NCBI GenBank assembly: GCA_036345935.2
Contig: JADWOT020001851.1
Location: 124,001 to 188,000 of the forward strand
Reading direction: 5' to 3'
Length of the DNA: 64,000 nucleotides
Source: Taenia hydatigena
Taxonomy: Eukaryota > Platyhelminthes > Cestoda > Cyclophyllidea > Taeniidae
Both the position numbers and the translations under genes were made by a program. Positions 23,018-35,899 of this stretch are shown here, in pieces (position 1 is the stretch's first letter; the number at the start of each line of letters is the position of its first letter). The notes beneath the pieces were generated by a model, which saw only the letters and a program-made list of their open reading frames with translations, was not told where the DNA came from and made no database searches.

Positions 23018-24960
23018 CAATAACACTAATGATTAGTCGCCTCAGTCTTATATGGTTACAAGCATTTAAACGCCTCTTGTTCACCATCAGAGGCATCAGG
23101 GATATTTTCCTTTTGCGCTATTCATGTTTTGCTCATTTAACAGTTTAGCAATCCTAGATCACGTTAAAACGGGAACTGGCATTAACATAAATTCGTATAG
23201 CTAAATAATTTTATCGTGATGCTCAATCCGCCACTAGCTAAGTAGAAATCGCACAGGTCTACCCTCTGCCTACTAACCCAAAAACATCTTGGATATATTT
23301 ACCAGCTAACATTTAGTCAATCACTTTGATGCCTAACCAATTTATATCTGCTTTTATTTGATTGTGTTTAAGTAGGGCATAATGGAACTGAAGAAGCTTT
23401 AAGGTCCTCTCAGCACTAATGACGAACCGTTGCTTTCCTATTTGTGCAGATCCTGGCGTTTCTGAGAGCGTGCAACTTAAAGCAGTCAACTCTTACACAG
23501 TGCACATGAAGTAGGATCCACCACCTCAAACCTTCGGTGACACTGTTGGCTACATCATCGGTTGGTATCTCGACAATAGATGGCAGGGCGAAATTCATGT
23601 TCCCTCAGGCCAAAGCTGCAACTTTACAAGTTCAGTGCCAGGACAAACCATTTCTGCCTACGTTAGAGCAATTACGCAAAAAGGGCTTTTGTTGAAGCAC
23701 AAATACACCAGCAACTTCAGCAAACTGCTGAGTGTGACTACACTGCGTTCGAAAGGAGGTGAGTCCTTTCTACTCATTTTATAGATCAATGATCTACCGG
23801 TTAAAAGTGACTAAACTTGAACAATAGAAGTCGACAACCAAAATAATTCTGTATGTACATTCGCGTTACCCTCTGCCATTAAATAGACTACGAAGTTAAG
23901 CAGGTACATCTAGTAAGGCAGTCGATGTGAGGCGAATTTGCCTTTTCTCGCAGGGCAGGAATGAGGATATGTTACGACTAAGCAATCTGCAACAACTCAT
24001 GCAACTATCACAACTAAAATGACTGCCTCCTCTGATTTAAGCACTGCATGCCTATTCGCTTCCGTGACTTTTGCGTTGGCATTAATCTTAAGAGTCAGTG
24101 TAAACTATTGTCTGTTTCACCTGCTGCGAATTGCAAGGCGTTAGGTTTGTCTATTAAGCCCGCTCTTTGCTTTGTTCCAGGCTCCATTGAGCCAGAAGCT
24201 GGTTAAGCCAGCAATGGTCGAGCTTTGCTTGACAACCAAGAGACGAACCACGGCAACTCTTTTACCAATAAAAACGCAGCACTGGCAATTCAGTCCATCC
24301 CTGTTTGAAAGAGAACAAATAATCAATTAATAGATTCATTGTTTCCTATCGTACAATGGAAAGATTGCCTTTTAATTCAGAAGACCTCTTCTGTTTAAAA
24401 ACCCAAGAGATTCCACCTGCATGAATGCTTATAAGAATGCACTAGAAAAGTGACCATGATGCATCGCCTGCTCCTGCTTGTCTGGTTATTCCCTTAGCCA
24501 CACATTAAGTACAATAGCATTCACTCCGAACCCAGTACCAAATAGTCGAACGTTATTTGAAACGCACTCAGAATCAAACCTACACCCGACACGCATCTTG
24601 GCTCATTATTTTGCTGTTTAACAGCTAGGCAAACGCGTACATGTTTGCCAGTTAAGCCGTCCTCCCTAATCCCTGGATCCACTAACCGATTGCTCCGGTA
24701 GGAATTTAACATAAATGAGGGCACTTTCTACATAAAAACCCAGACTGTAACACTCGCTTCGAGCTAGATTGATAGAATGTGGCAACAATCTTCATTTCTT
24801 TATAAAACGTTGTGTCTATTTATTTTTTGGCTCCTCCGCTGTGCTGATTGCTAGATTTTACCTATAAGCACAGTTTTTATCGTACCATAAAACAGCAGTC
24901 AAGAACCTGGAAAACAATAAAGAAAAGTGAAGGCATTGGATGTGCTGCTTGATGAACGTG
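23018..24960 (-). repeat. right arm of the large inverted duplication
   Basis: Reverse complement of the left arm (15620-17577); anchors are listed there. Differences are spread evenly, including small insertions and deletions, which suggests an old duplication and not an assembly fold. A minus-strand frame at 23416-23598 (MNFALPSIVEIPTDDVANSV...) has its counterpart in the left arm. Confidence 0.85.
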
Positions 24961-27900
24961 CTAACAAACAATTATTGCCAGGATGCCAGCGATATCTCCT
25001 TGTGCAAATGTTGTTTAAATACAGAGTACAAGTATTGGGCATTTTAACGATTTGCCTATGAATGGCATGCTGGAGAGACGAAAGATTTTAAGCCAAATAG
25101 AGGATTCGTACGAAAGGCTGAGGCATCAAATGAGCGCGTGAAAATTCAACTTAGTAATTTCTAACTGCAATGCGACCCGCATACTTGATTTAAAATGAGA
25201 TCAAGGAGATGAATGATTGAGGACTGAAAACGTTTAGGTATAAGCAGTTGACGTTGACTTTCTGTCATTATTTTGTTCAACCAACTTATTCTAATACGTT
25301 GTGATGTGCAATTTTTAGCTAGAGTGTAGAAGAATAAAGGCAGAGAACTTTTAAATCCTAAGGTTACCCACAAGAACCACTGTCAGCAGGATGTGCTACA
25401 CTTTACCACATGGTATGGTCTAACACGTGCCACTAATTGATAGATGAGCATTTTAACAGAGAAGAGAACAATCACACACACACACACACACAACTACGGA
25501 CCAGACACGCCTGACCACGCATTCCAACTTCTTCCACTGTTCACTGTGCTTCTTTTTGCTACCATCGTTCCACCCACTCACTTTGCTGTCAACGTCTCCT
25601 TTCTGCTTTGTTTGTTCTTCACCACTAGTCGTCTTCTTATGCTTTACATTTTTAGCCCCACTTTGCCTCTCCAAAGACGCCAATATATTACGGCGAGCAA
25701 CACAATTAGGGCCTATAGAGGTTGGAATTGAGTTGTGATGCTACTTTTCCTATTTGTCCTCTTTTGCTCGTTTCTTATCTCGCTTCCTTCATTCCCATAC
25801 GTCACTCCACCATTGACTTAAACGGTAGCCCCGTCAAACCGGCAATTTAATCGAGGTCCATAAGCGATTTTTCACATAGGATCGCTAGATCAGACATCAT
25901 TTGTTTTTCTTTTAAGCTGGTTCATCTCGATTTCTTTTAGTTATTTGCCTAAGCATGTAAGCACATGAGTGCATGCCCGGATGGACAAACAAGAGCTGGA
26001 AGGCAGACCCTTGTAGCGTTACAGCGCCTACTTTCTTTAAATAAGTTCGCATACCAGTTTCTAATGACCTAATTTGCAAATTTCCTTTCCTCCCTCCTCT
26101 GTTCTGCACCGTTCACTCACCAGGAACTGAGGTAGCCAGACCTATAGCATTGGCATACTATGATGCACCACTATCACCCTATGAATCTTAATGTATCCCC
26201 GTTTGCATTCACCGAATTTTTATCACCACTGAGCGCGCTAACTCGCATTAACTTGGTTTAGATCTTCGTTGGCCCACAATTGCACGATCTAATATGCTAC
26301 GCCTTACTAAAATGGACCAAATCAGGCTAGACAATACTGGGTCGTACTTCAATCACTACTACAGCTTGCTTTGGCCATCACATCAAATGTCTACTAATGT
26401 GCTATGGTCAGCACATTCAATTTCCATATTCCCTCTACGAAAACATCAAATTTATGCAGACTAAGCAATAACTGAAGAGGGCAAACACGAATTTGAACTT
26501 TGCCTACTATCTGCTACTAGTAGGAGGCCTTGCAAATCACTTAACATTTCTGCAGTACTGTCAACTCTTACTAAGATTTGTTCCCACTACTCACACTTGA
26601 AGTATCAAGAAGGATTTAGATCCTTGAAAGCGATCCATTGAGCAATTAATGACGGAAAGGAGTGTGACTGATATTTGTTTCACGTTTTACTAAATTGCAA
26701 CGTCGCTTTTTGATTCAGTAACCACCCTTACTCAAGAAGAAGCAGATCATCTACAAGGAGGGTGTTCACGTGTTGACAGTTGTGAAGTAGTGACCGTATC
26801 CGTGAGATGTCTATTTCCGGCTACTGGAGCTCACATCTCCAATTTTATTTGATTATCAACTATAAGGTTGGACCGCATAGAAATCTACTCTCCCCTACTG
26901 TGAACTGCACGGCTAATGCTTTTACATCAAAACCAAATTAGAGGAAATCAACCAGGATAAACGGAAATGGGAGCAGCAATTAAGCCTAAAGACAACGACT
27001 CTCCATAAAGGGAACCTGTGCGCGTTGCTTTAGTAAAACATTTGCAACATTAGCACTATTGCCTTCTTTCGATGGTAGGTAGGGAAGATAAATTAGTGAG
27101 CATGCAATTTGCCAACTCAACTGGAAAGACAGCGTCGTTCACATCAAGATATAGGTGTCAAATAGGCAATTGATCGGGACTTGATCCACTAACAGAAATA
27201 TCCTTTAAGCAAAGCCTAAGTTTTATGTAAATTCTTAGGGAACGTGCGAGCTCAATGCCAATGTGTCTGCAGAAGGCACAGGATTTCGCCTCATTAATAA
27301 GCGCTATGGCTTTCACTAAACATATCATTTTGTACGTACAGATTCGTGCAAACGAGTGCCTGGGCTGCGCTACAGCATTGTCAAATGATGATAAATGTAA
27401 GCTTTATCTGTGGTGGAGCTTAAAAATCTAATTCTGGATCCAAAGGAGGGATAACATTAGAGAAGCATGAATAAAAGTCGTTGTTGTTGCTTCTTGTTTA
27501 GAAGCAGAAAAGAAGCAGAATTGAAATAAAAGATTTTAATAAAAATGGGTGCGTGCGTGTGACAGGGGATGAATTTTATCTCAAGCAGTTTGATAACATT
27601 TGATCATTTGGTTTTATATGCTTAAAGTAATGTATTAAATATCTTTCGTAGTTTTCAAGACACATGTCAACTGTCGACATGGCGAGAAAAGGATTTAATT
27701 GCGAGCTACTCATCGCGTTCTGCCACCATCGGAAATGCCAGAATGGAATTAGGTTTCGACTGGTAGCTTAGATCAGCGTATGCATAGAGGATTACGTAAG
27801 TAACACAATTGGAAACTATCCCAAGTGTACTGTGCTCTAAGTGTTTCTCACTTAGGTCTTAAAGTTATTTAATAGAGCCCGGGCTATTAAATCGCTACGG

Positions 27901-28289
27901 TGCCAAAACGTAGGTCCCCTCTCGAAACTATGTTTTCTGTCATGCAACTGTATTAAGGGTGCGTGTTAACAAAATACCTAGGGTGCGCTAATATTACAAT
28001 GCGCCTAATTTTGTTCATTCTAATCTATAATTAACAAAGATTGGATATCATATGTTAGCGTTTCCTTTCACCGTTTGTAGATGTGTTATTCCCCGTGTTG
28101 TGCAAAATAATTTAGACCTGGCAAAGAAAGCTAAATAACTCAAGCACATAGGATGAGAAATATGACATAGCAGCTTATTCCACTTAGTAATTACTTACAG
28201 CAGTTCTCGTACCAACTTGTAAACGTAAGGTTTGGCCGATGATAGAATGTCTGGGTTGGCATTGATAATTGGTGGTGCGCAACCACTCA
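24961..28289. other. gene-free stretch
   Basis: No supported gene. It contains a CA microsatellite at 25473-25492 whose translation gives meaningless histidine-threonine runs. Confidence 0.45.
25473..25492 (+). repeat. (CA)10 microsatellite
   Basis: Uninterrupted CA dinucleotides, about ten units. Confidence 0.9.
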
Positions 28290-28925
28290 CTCTCAAACAA
28301 TCGGGTACCTCAGTGACCATAATTGATCCAAGTTGAAAGGTACGTGCATGCTTTGTTCTGTAAATGCTTCTGACAGTGGGTATGGAACTGAACTCTTTTC
28401 TCCCCTTTTAATCCGAAACCGGTCAGAAATGAAGCTCAGCACTTTGCTTCCTTCTGTAATTGCCTGTGGCAGTTCTTGTCCACAAATCAGGTAATTTTGG
28501 CACGTTTGATATGCAGAAAGCCAGTTTTGGCAAGGAAAGTTGCGCCAGCGCAAACATATGTAATTTTGATTTGGCATTGATCAATATGAGGACTTAGTAG
28601 TAGGTTTCATTCTGTAATTGCTTGACATAGCGTAATGATCCCACGTCGGCAACGAACTTGGGAATAGCAAGGCTACAGAGCTCTGCTTGTATTCATCCAT
28701 AGTGGTCCAAAATTTCTCAAAATTAGGATCAGCGGCCTGTTTACTTCCTTTAGAGACTGCAGCACTTCTAGTTTTAAAATCGGGTAAGTAGGTGCGGTTG
28801 ATGTGGTTCGATTGGGAGTTGCTCAGAATTGAGATTCAGTAGCTTGCTTTCTTCTGTGATATTTTTGCTCCATTTCTCGCTACAAATTCTGTCACTGTAG
28901 GCTTAACTGAAACATAAATATTTTG
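28290..28925 (-). repeat. two diverged direct units, possibly exons on the minus strand
   Basis: Two units of roughly 300 bp lie head to tail at about 28290-28570 and 28630-28925. On the minus strand both contain an ICxxxxxxx-ITE-x-SK-x-L peptide (ICGQELPQAITEGSKVL and ICSEKWSKNITEESKLL). Downstream of this, the 28570 unit has an open frame to 28293, and the 28925 unit changes frame into DFKTRSAAVSKGSKQAADPN...FWTTMDEY. This may be a decayed gene with repeated exons, but stops and frame changes prevent a model. Confidence 0.4.
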
Positions 28926-28930
28926 CATTA

Positions 28931-30499
28931 GCAAAGACAGCTGAGAGAGTACAGCAATGAAAGGAAGTGTTAAAATAAGGGAAGACTAATGCGCTCAGGA
29001 CAAGGACAAAACGGTTAAGATTAAAGCAGTGACGATGCGGATGTGTAACAATGTGAGGCTAGGAAAGTAAAGTTGATTGGGGTAAATTGAGCAATGTATT
29101 TTTACAATGAATATGCATATCATGTTTTTCAAACACTTGACCTCCCTTTTTGTAAAGACAATTATGAAGATAATTTACTCTTTCCACGTTTGCTCTTGCT
29201 ATCTCTTTTTCTTATCCACGATCAATCCGTGTGCCACTATCATCCCTCACTTCATTTGGGTGCGCCTTTTCAATGTAATCGCATCTTGCATCCAGTGCAA
29301 ATCACATGGAAAAGGAAAACCATGACCATCCTCTTCTAGTGTGCCTTGTTCGGAAAAATTTAAATTTTATCATCAAGCCAATTCCTGCATACTTTACTCA
29401 GTCACACAGCTGGATGTGTGGGCGGGTAAATAAGTGTAGGCAAGAAATGAAAAACGCTGCGCCGCAGTTCCATACTTACGACTTCTCACCTCTTCGACTC
29501 TATCTCAATTATCTCCTCGTCTCTTTCAGCTGAATGTTCCTGCTACTTTGCCCCTTACCAAAGAATCGCATGCATCACTACCACCGTTCGTAATGCAAAA
29601 TAGCAATTCGTCCAGGCACAGAATTAGGATGCGCATCAGATAAGTACCTTCGATAGCTCAATAGCAATATTTGGGGATGAAACGCTGATTCATCGAGTCG
29701 CTTTATTCTTTGCACTAGAATCGATGTGATGCAACTACGTTTCATGGCTCGTATATGCTCCAAAGCCTCAAATAAGCGGCAGCATCAGGAGACCTGCTGA
29801 TACAAAACAACTTGCTTAATGTTCATGTCCTATATGGCACAGTAATCAAGTCTAGGCATGACTAGCTCTGTCAAATTTGGACCAAATCGGAATAGACAAG
29901 ATTAGCGACCTAGACTAGACTGTGACAAGCCTGAGTAAGGCGCCTTATACGTTACCATTTAAGTCAGCCCCAATGCTCTAAATTGGTCCGTCTAGTCAAC
30001 TCGGCACAACTCCACGTGATGCGATTCGAGGTCGCAGACAAAGAATAATAGGCTGATGGTAAAGCAATTGAGTTAGTTAGATTTGATTTAAGACAATTTG
30101 CGTTGTAGAACAAAATGTTTCATCTGGCTTCGTTAAATGGCTTAAAAAGAAGACGCTCACGTATTAGTTATCCTGTTGCAAAAAAGGTGATGCTATTGAA
30201 GCTCGGCGCTGTGGAAGAGAGCATTAGCGATGGACAAAGAGACTGAACTTGTTTAACAGCGGCAAAGATATAATTCCAGTTGTCCTTGCACCAGTATGTT
30301 GAACACGGATATGCGTCGACAGTAAATCATCTTAGCAATGCAGTGGTTTTTAGAACATCAAACTGCTTCACGGCCTCAATATGCAATAATCATCAGGTAC
30401 AAGAATATAGACCTGGATATCTCGTTATTACTTAGCTGAAAATACATGCAAGATAGGTAGCCAATCACTTGTCAGTTGTCATATTTTATGTAACCAACG
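28931..30499. other. gene-free stretch
   Basis: No supported gene. Short frames at 29094-29533 overlap each other and have no splice or promoter signals. Confidence 0.4.
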
Positions 30500-31440
30500 C
30501 CAATGTAGAAACCTATTAGCCTTGTTAAGGGGGCTGTTTACTCAATCGAAAAGGCTCTTAGGGGCTTGAATTGAATAAGACTGTGCAGCACATTAAGTAA
30601 AAGTCAACACTCTTGCGCTAATGTAGAGACTTTGGCCCCTCTAAAGCCATGACGCCTGAACGGGATATGCATAGCATTTAAGGGAGAGATATTGTATCTG
30701 TTAGTATGGCCTAGTAGCTAGCCAACTCACTGAAAGAAAGATGGGTAACTAATTTTGTCCAGCCTAAACCCGGAGCCAAACATGCAATGCAAGTCGAGTG
30801 ACACAATGATTGTTCCTGGACAGACTTCAAGGACCTATTTGAGAACTAATGCCGCAATGGTGAATGCTGGGGCATGGCTACACGGCATTTTGTGAGGTAG
30901 CTGACGGAACTTGGACCCATGTCAGATGAGAAAAAATGAAGAAATGAACGCAGATTAGGGCGGTTTCGGGAGCCAAATAATGCAATGCTAATTTTCTGAG
31001 ACAGAGTTCAAGGTCAACAATAAGTACTAAGCCTAAAATAGTGGACCAAATGTCTCGAATCAAGGTCGTTTCGTAAGAAAATGACGCAAAAATAGGCTCT
31101 GAACAGGGCTCATCTTACATTCATACAGTAACAGGCTTAGTGGCGAGGATGTGGACATAAATTAATGTGATTTATAGATAAAAGGTGGTTTCAACGTAGC
31201 TTTCAAATGATTCGGTAACTATATGGATGTAAGAGTGCGTAGCTATAGACCTCTGCATAAAGTTTAGGGCCATTTTGGCAGTCAATTGAAATAAAAATGA
31301 ACGCTTGGACAGAGCTGGAAGCCATCTTAGAGTAAAATTGTGCATTATTAGACTCCCGGACAGAATCCTAAATCAATTTAAGGGTCTGGTGGCGCAACAG
31401 TGCACCGCTAAGTAGAGTTTATGGTCATTTTTGTAATCAC
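30500..31440. repeat. degenerate tandem-like repeats
   Basis: Related phrases recur at irregular spacing: GGAGCCAAA with ATGCAATGC (about 30774 and 30970), GGACAGA or GAGACAGA followed by a TTCAAGG-like stretch (about 30815, 31002, 31306 and 31364), and a GGGCCATTTTGGCAGTCA-like phrase near 31265 echoed near 31420. They look like remains of an old tandem array with units of 190-300 bp. Confidence 0.35.
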
Positions 31441-32090
31441 GAAAACAAACAATTGCTGCACAGTCTGTCCCTTTTTTGTTTTCATGGTCAACATTCAATG
31501 TCACCCATTACAACTTAATCAGTGGCAAAGGAAAGCACATGTGAGGCATTTGTGCCGGTCTTCAAGTTTCAATGCGATTAGGGAGATACTTAAAGTCAAA
31601 GTCACCCACCCTCAGTGGCAATACTAACCTGGCTAGGGTGTCTTCCAGTTTAGACATTAAGTTTACAGACCAAAAATTTTGCAAAGCATTCAGCGCAATC
31701 ATAGCTAGATGTAGGACTGTAATACTCTTTAAATACGGCGTCTAGTTAAGCTGAAAACCCTATCGAGGATCACCGATGACCAAAAACCAGCCTTTATATT
31801 TGACAACAGTCCATCAGTTCAAATTACAGTTAAGATAAGTATCTTCTTGTACACCACATTTTGCTGCCAGCCATTATCTGGATACGCCTAATTATGAATT
31901 AAAAAAGCTTTTTACTCAAATTGTCCTAAATCTTTAATAAATAAAAAGATTTGAGGAAATCTAACTGTTTTTCACATGATGAGGAGGAGTAATTTAACAT
32001 CCGCTGGTTAATGTAATCACAGTTCGAACTGCACTTAAATGGCACATAAGGTTGATTAGGTCTCGCTATTCAATGATGAAGATGATTTAA
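31441..32090. other. region upstream of the plus-strand F-box-family gene
   Basis: No TATA box or upstream exon could be defined. TAA at 32088-32090 closes the frame of the candidate first exon on its 5' side. Confidence 0.35.
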
Positions 32091-32141
32091 GTTCCATCTC
32101 GCAGTCCTTCTTCACTCACGCTGCGAGAGCTGGAGCTAAAG
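32091..32141 (+). other. remnant of first coding exon of the plus-strand F-box-family gene
   Basis: This stretch ends in CTAAAG|GTAAGTT, a near-perfect donor. Read in phase 0 it gives VPSRSPSSLTLRELELK, which lines up with the end of exon 1 of the minus-strand paralogue (YLRRRLATM), and the DNA around TTTAAG and CTGCG matches too. However, TAA precedes it directly and the paralogue's frame is shifted here, so this exon appears damaged or uses another upstream acceptor. The intron to 32291 would be 150 bp. Confidence 0.4.
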
Positions 32142-32291
32142 GTAAGTTGAGTCTACCCGACTATCGGAAAATAATATTCCCTAGGTGTCTTCTACTTTTG
32201 TATGTCATTAAGCATGATGCATTTGATAGTTTATTCTTATCCTGCCTCGTATATTCCTAGTTGTCAGTTAATTACCAATTGCATCTATCAG

Positions 32292-33200
32292 ACGATTTGG
32301 CAAAATAAGATCACGGACCACCGTCGAGATTTGGTTGAAAAGTTGTGCAAATACCATGGCGTTGTTAACACAGTAAATGTTTGCACAGCGATTCCAAGCT
32401 GGGAGTGGATTCTCTTCCTACAAACGCCCTACTCATACATCAGCAAGTGGAAGTGGATTGACAGACGAGTCTACATCACACTGTATTCAGAGGCGTCACC
32501 TCCGCACACGTCAGACATTCGCAAAGCCGTGGAGCAGCACTTTAATCAAATGCAATTTGACCTTCAGTTCTCACAAATTCGAGCTCCTTATGGTGTGTAT
32601 GAAACAGTCAACTGCCTTATATACATTTCCATCTTGGCAATGCAGGACGGAGCACCTTATCCTGTGCATCCATTGCGTGTCAACAGCAGCGTATTTCTCA
32701 ACATAGTAAATTCCACCCGTCCCACATCGGTGTACGTTCAGACTCATCGTTATCTCCCTCAGACACATATCTTTTATCTTTCTCCGGATACCGGTAATGT
32801 TGTACTTTGTATCGATTCGTACGAGAGATGCCTGAGTAAAGCACAATTTGCCGTGTTCGACTGCGTTCTCTATGTACTTGAGCTTTCACTGTTTCCAAGG
32901 AATGGCTCCAACATCATTACTGAACTACTGACCATATTTAGAATCTTGTTGCCCAAGCACACATTTGGAATTGTAATTATAGACGAAGTGAAGAACAAGG
33001 AGGAAAGAGGGATGGACCTCTTCATGGATTATGCGGAGAAACTTGGCTTCGCCAATAACTCTCCTCCATTGACTGCGCCTATGAACTGGCGAATATGGCA
33101 CGTCAAAGATAGTGGTGGAGACATCACAAATCGCAGGGACACATTTGAATGGGTGTGCCAAGATGTAATTTGGAGGCGGATGCAAGAATCTGTGATTTAA
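32292..33200 (+). CDS. F-box family protein with GTPase-like C-terminal domain (FBXO4-like), main exon
   Basis: This 302-codon frame, far beyond chance, starts after an acceptor TTGCATCTATCAG (exon from 32292) and ends at TAA 33200. It is a paralogue of the minus-strand gene at 49141-50247: KITD at the start of the exon, then LCKYHG for RICKYLG, IPSWEWIL for VPSWRWVL, WIDRRVYITLY for WVDKHLCRLLF. The C-terminal part pairs FDCVLYVLE with ICDCTIYVVD, then FGIVIIDE, NWRIWHVKD and a last helix FEWVCQDVIWRRM. This order, F-box then an atypical small-GTPase fold without nucleotide motifs, is that of FBXO4, the substrate receptor of an SCF ubiquitin ligase. The F-box itself is eroded: the leading LPxE motif is HRRDL here, so Skp1 binding is doubtful. 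Splicing from 32141 is phase 0. Alternatively, an ATG at 32202 inside the intron gives a 332-residue protein with a 30-residue hydrophobic start. Confidence 0.6.
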   Translation, partial: TIWQNKITDHRRDLVEKLCKYHGVVNTVNVCTAIPSWEWILFLQTPYSYISKWKWIDRRVYITLYSEASPPHTSDIRKAVEQHFNQMQFDLQFSQIRAPYGVYETVNCLIYISILAMQDGAPYPVHPLRVNSSVFLNIVNSTRPTSVYVQTHRYLPQTHIFYLSPDTGNVVLCIDSYERCLSKAQFAVFDCVLYVLELSLFPRNGSNIITELLTIFRILLPKHTFGIVIIDEVKNKEERGMDLFMDYAEKLGFANNSPPLTAPMNWRIWHVKDSGGDITNRRDTFEWVCQDVIWRRMQESVI

Positions 33201-33479
33201 CTATCTGCGACACTATATGAAAGGCTTGGCTTTGTAAACTGGTTTGATCATCGTGTTCATATTTAAATGAATACAAGCCTTCTTATCTTAGACCGCTGTT
33301 TTACCTGTAGTGGGGTGAGAGAGATCTGGTGTCTGTCACGTAGACTAGGACTTAAACAGGAATCATAGCCAAATAGGGTTTCAAAATTGGGATTTGGCAA
33401 AATTCTGTCTAGTTGCCTGATGTCATATTGCAATTAAGTGGATGTTAAAATGATGTGTGATATAGTAAATGGCTTCTCC

Positions 33480-34400
33480 TGCTCCTACCCATGCACTCTC
33501 CTCCCTTTACCTGTCGATCCGAATCCCACCTCGTTGTCAACTACATCGGCCTCACCTGCTATCGCTTTCATAGTAGCACTGTAGGTTCAAACATTTGCCT
33601 ACGAGTCGGCAAACATTCTACACCTTGCTGTATTCGCTTTGCTCAGCGTTGGCCATTTATTCGTTAGTCAACTTCAGCCTAATGTCACATGCAATTGCTC
33701 ATTTTCCTGTCTTGGGCCCGAGTCTGAGTCAGTGCCCCTATAATTCTCAATTAAATATGTCTGAAAACCTACTCAAGAATGGGACAAAGCTGCAGAGGCT
33801 TCTTAGGTCGTTTTCTTTTTCCCAATTTATAGCGATCACTTCCGCTCTACTTATCTTACAGTGTTGCATGCTTACCCATTAGTGAGTACGCAATCATCTA
33901 TGCCCTAAAGTGGCAAGCTAAGCAGGTGTCAGTATTATATCCGTTAGCGATTGGACCACCTAATGTTTTCCGAAAAACTTACACTTCCTGAGGTCCTTTA
34001 ACAAGCGGAAAATCCATTAGTAGATGGAAAGGCACAGGTGCAGTAGCTTATTTTGATGGCATTTTAGTGGGATCGAGCTACGGAATTGCACGCGCTTCAC
34101 TTAGTGTCCATTGTCATTTGCTTGGTTCCAAAATGCAACCTTTTTTCTTACTAAAGGATTAAATTGTACGGTATTTGTGCATTCTTATTAGCGAAAACTG
34201 TTTCTTATGTATGGCTATGAATCCTTTTTTAATGCTAGACGCCTCTGCATTCAGCTATGCTTGGAGCAGGGTTGATGGATAACATAGGGGACTACCGGCT
34301 TACCATTTTTTAGACTGGCCACACGTTAAGATTGACTTCTGTACAGTCATTTCTTTTCTCAGTTGTAATGAAAGAACTGAAACTGAGTGCGAATTGAATA
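33480..34400 (+). repeat. diverged segmental duplicate, copy 1
   Basis: Related, at roughly 65-70 % by eye, to 35900-36830 in the same orientation. Shared phrases are CCCACCTCGTTGT/CCCACCTTGTTGC, the TTAACTTCAGTCACTTCAATG-like block, and GGAGCAGGGTTGATGG/GGAGCAGAGTCAAAA followed by TTTTAGACTGG/TTGTAGACTGA. No gene is clear in either copy. Confidence 0.5.
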
Positions 34401-35899
34401 GCCGGGGAAGACTATGGAATTATATCGGAGAAAATATTCAGAGTGCAGCTAGGAGAGAGAGGCAAGGAAATGAAAACTTTCATCTAGGAATGCTTGCCTC
34501 AACGTCACAGGACCCCATGCAGTGATACACAGTAGTGAGGAAAATGGCCATGTCATCTTTGGATAAAGTATCGCAAATGTCTATAAAATTAGAGGATGCG
34601 GTGGTGCGAATCGCGTGGAGAAATGGAATACTAAGGCATAGATTGATGAGATTGTATAGGATCAGAAGATCAAAGTAGGAACGGTGGGGAATAAAGCTTG
34701 CTGGACTGACTGGTTTCTGTGGATGAATAGACAGATAAGTGAGGAATGCTAGGACTTCTTTTAAAAGATTATTAATAATTACTTGTGTAGATATGCATGT
34801 TGATAAATGAGGAAGTGAAGTCGTAGACGAATTCAGGCAAATAGTTAAAGGAACAAAGCAAAGGTTTTAAAGAATGCGTGGAAAGAAAAAATATAGAGAG
34901 GTGGCAAGAATAACGGCACAGCTGTATTTTAACGGGAGATGGGCAATTTATTTAGCCCTCACCGGGCGCACGTGTGATAGGCTGACTGCAAATCCGGCTG
35001 GAGGTAGGAAGTGGCAGAGTAATTAATCGTTTGTATATCCGAGATTCATTATCGTTACATGGTGGAATGAATAGAGCCAATTTACATGGATGAATGAAAG
35101 AATAAAACATAATTGACATAACTTGATGATAGGCATTTAAAATATCCGTGGTCTTCTCTTCGTGGTGGCAAGGAAGCGCATTCGAGTTGTCTATAATCAG
35201 GTCCCTACTGTCATTTTCTTAACGAATCTGAATAGCAGATGTTGAAGGATGCGTAGAACTGAAGGTCTTCTTGAACATGAAGGAGGATTTCAACCATCAC
35301 AAGCCAGTTATAGGACACTCATGCGCTCGTTCAACCATCGTGCCTAAGAATCAGGGAGCAATAGTTTAGCAGATTCGAGTTCCGGGTACGCGAATTGCAG
35401 AAATCAGCACGCGACAAAGAGAAGGAGCTGCCAATGGGATTCAAAGTTCAAATGTCCTTTAGCTAAGTGGAATCGTGACTCTATGTTACATGTGAACCTT
35501 TAAAATCTGCTACCATGGCCCGATACAATTAGTTTTATGGTTTGATAGTGACATTTAAAGACAGGTTGAACGTTTAATGCCGCGTAGGCTGCATATCAAA
35601 CACTCTTGCTGATCTCCTTTCCAACCCGCTGTCTCGGACTGCATTTCTTCGTCCCCCTTGCATGTGATACAGAAATTAATGCAGAAACAGGAGGTAGGCA
35701 GATGATAACACCTGCTTCAATTTGTTTAACAAAATGTTTGGTAGAGGGTCATCTTATCCATTCGACCTTGAATTTTCTCCATCATGCACATACTCCTAAA
35801 TAGCAACAAAGGTGATGCTGTGAGTCTAGCTACACATTGACAGGATATATTTTAAATGAATGAATTTTGGCAGGATAGTTCGTGTTTTTTTCGGGATAG
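34401..35899. other. gene-free stretch between the two duplicates
   Basis: Purine-rich, with no supported exon. The frames at 35606-35803 lack any signal. Confidence 0.4.

Noticed and set aside
25444..25731. Plus-strand frame through the CA microsatellite
   Set aside because: The residues come from the simple repeat, and the rest is low-complexity hydrophobic sequence without gene signals.
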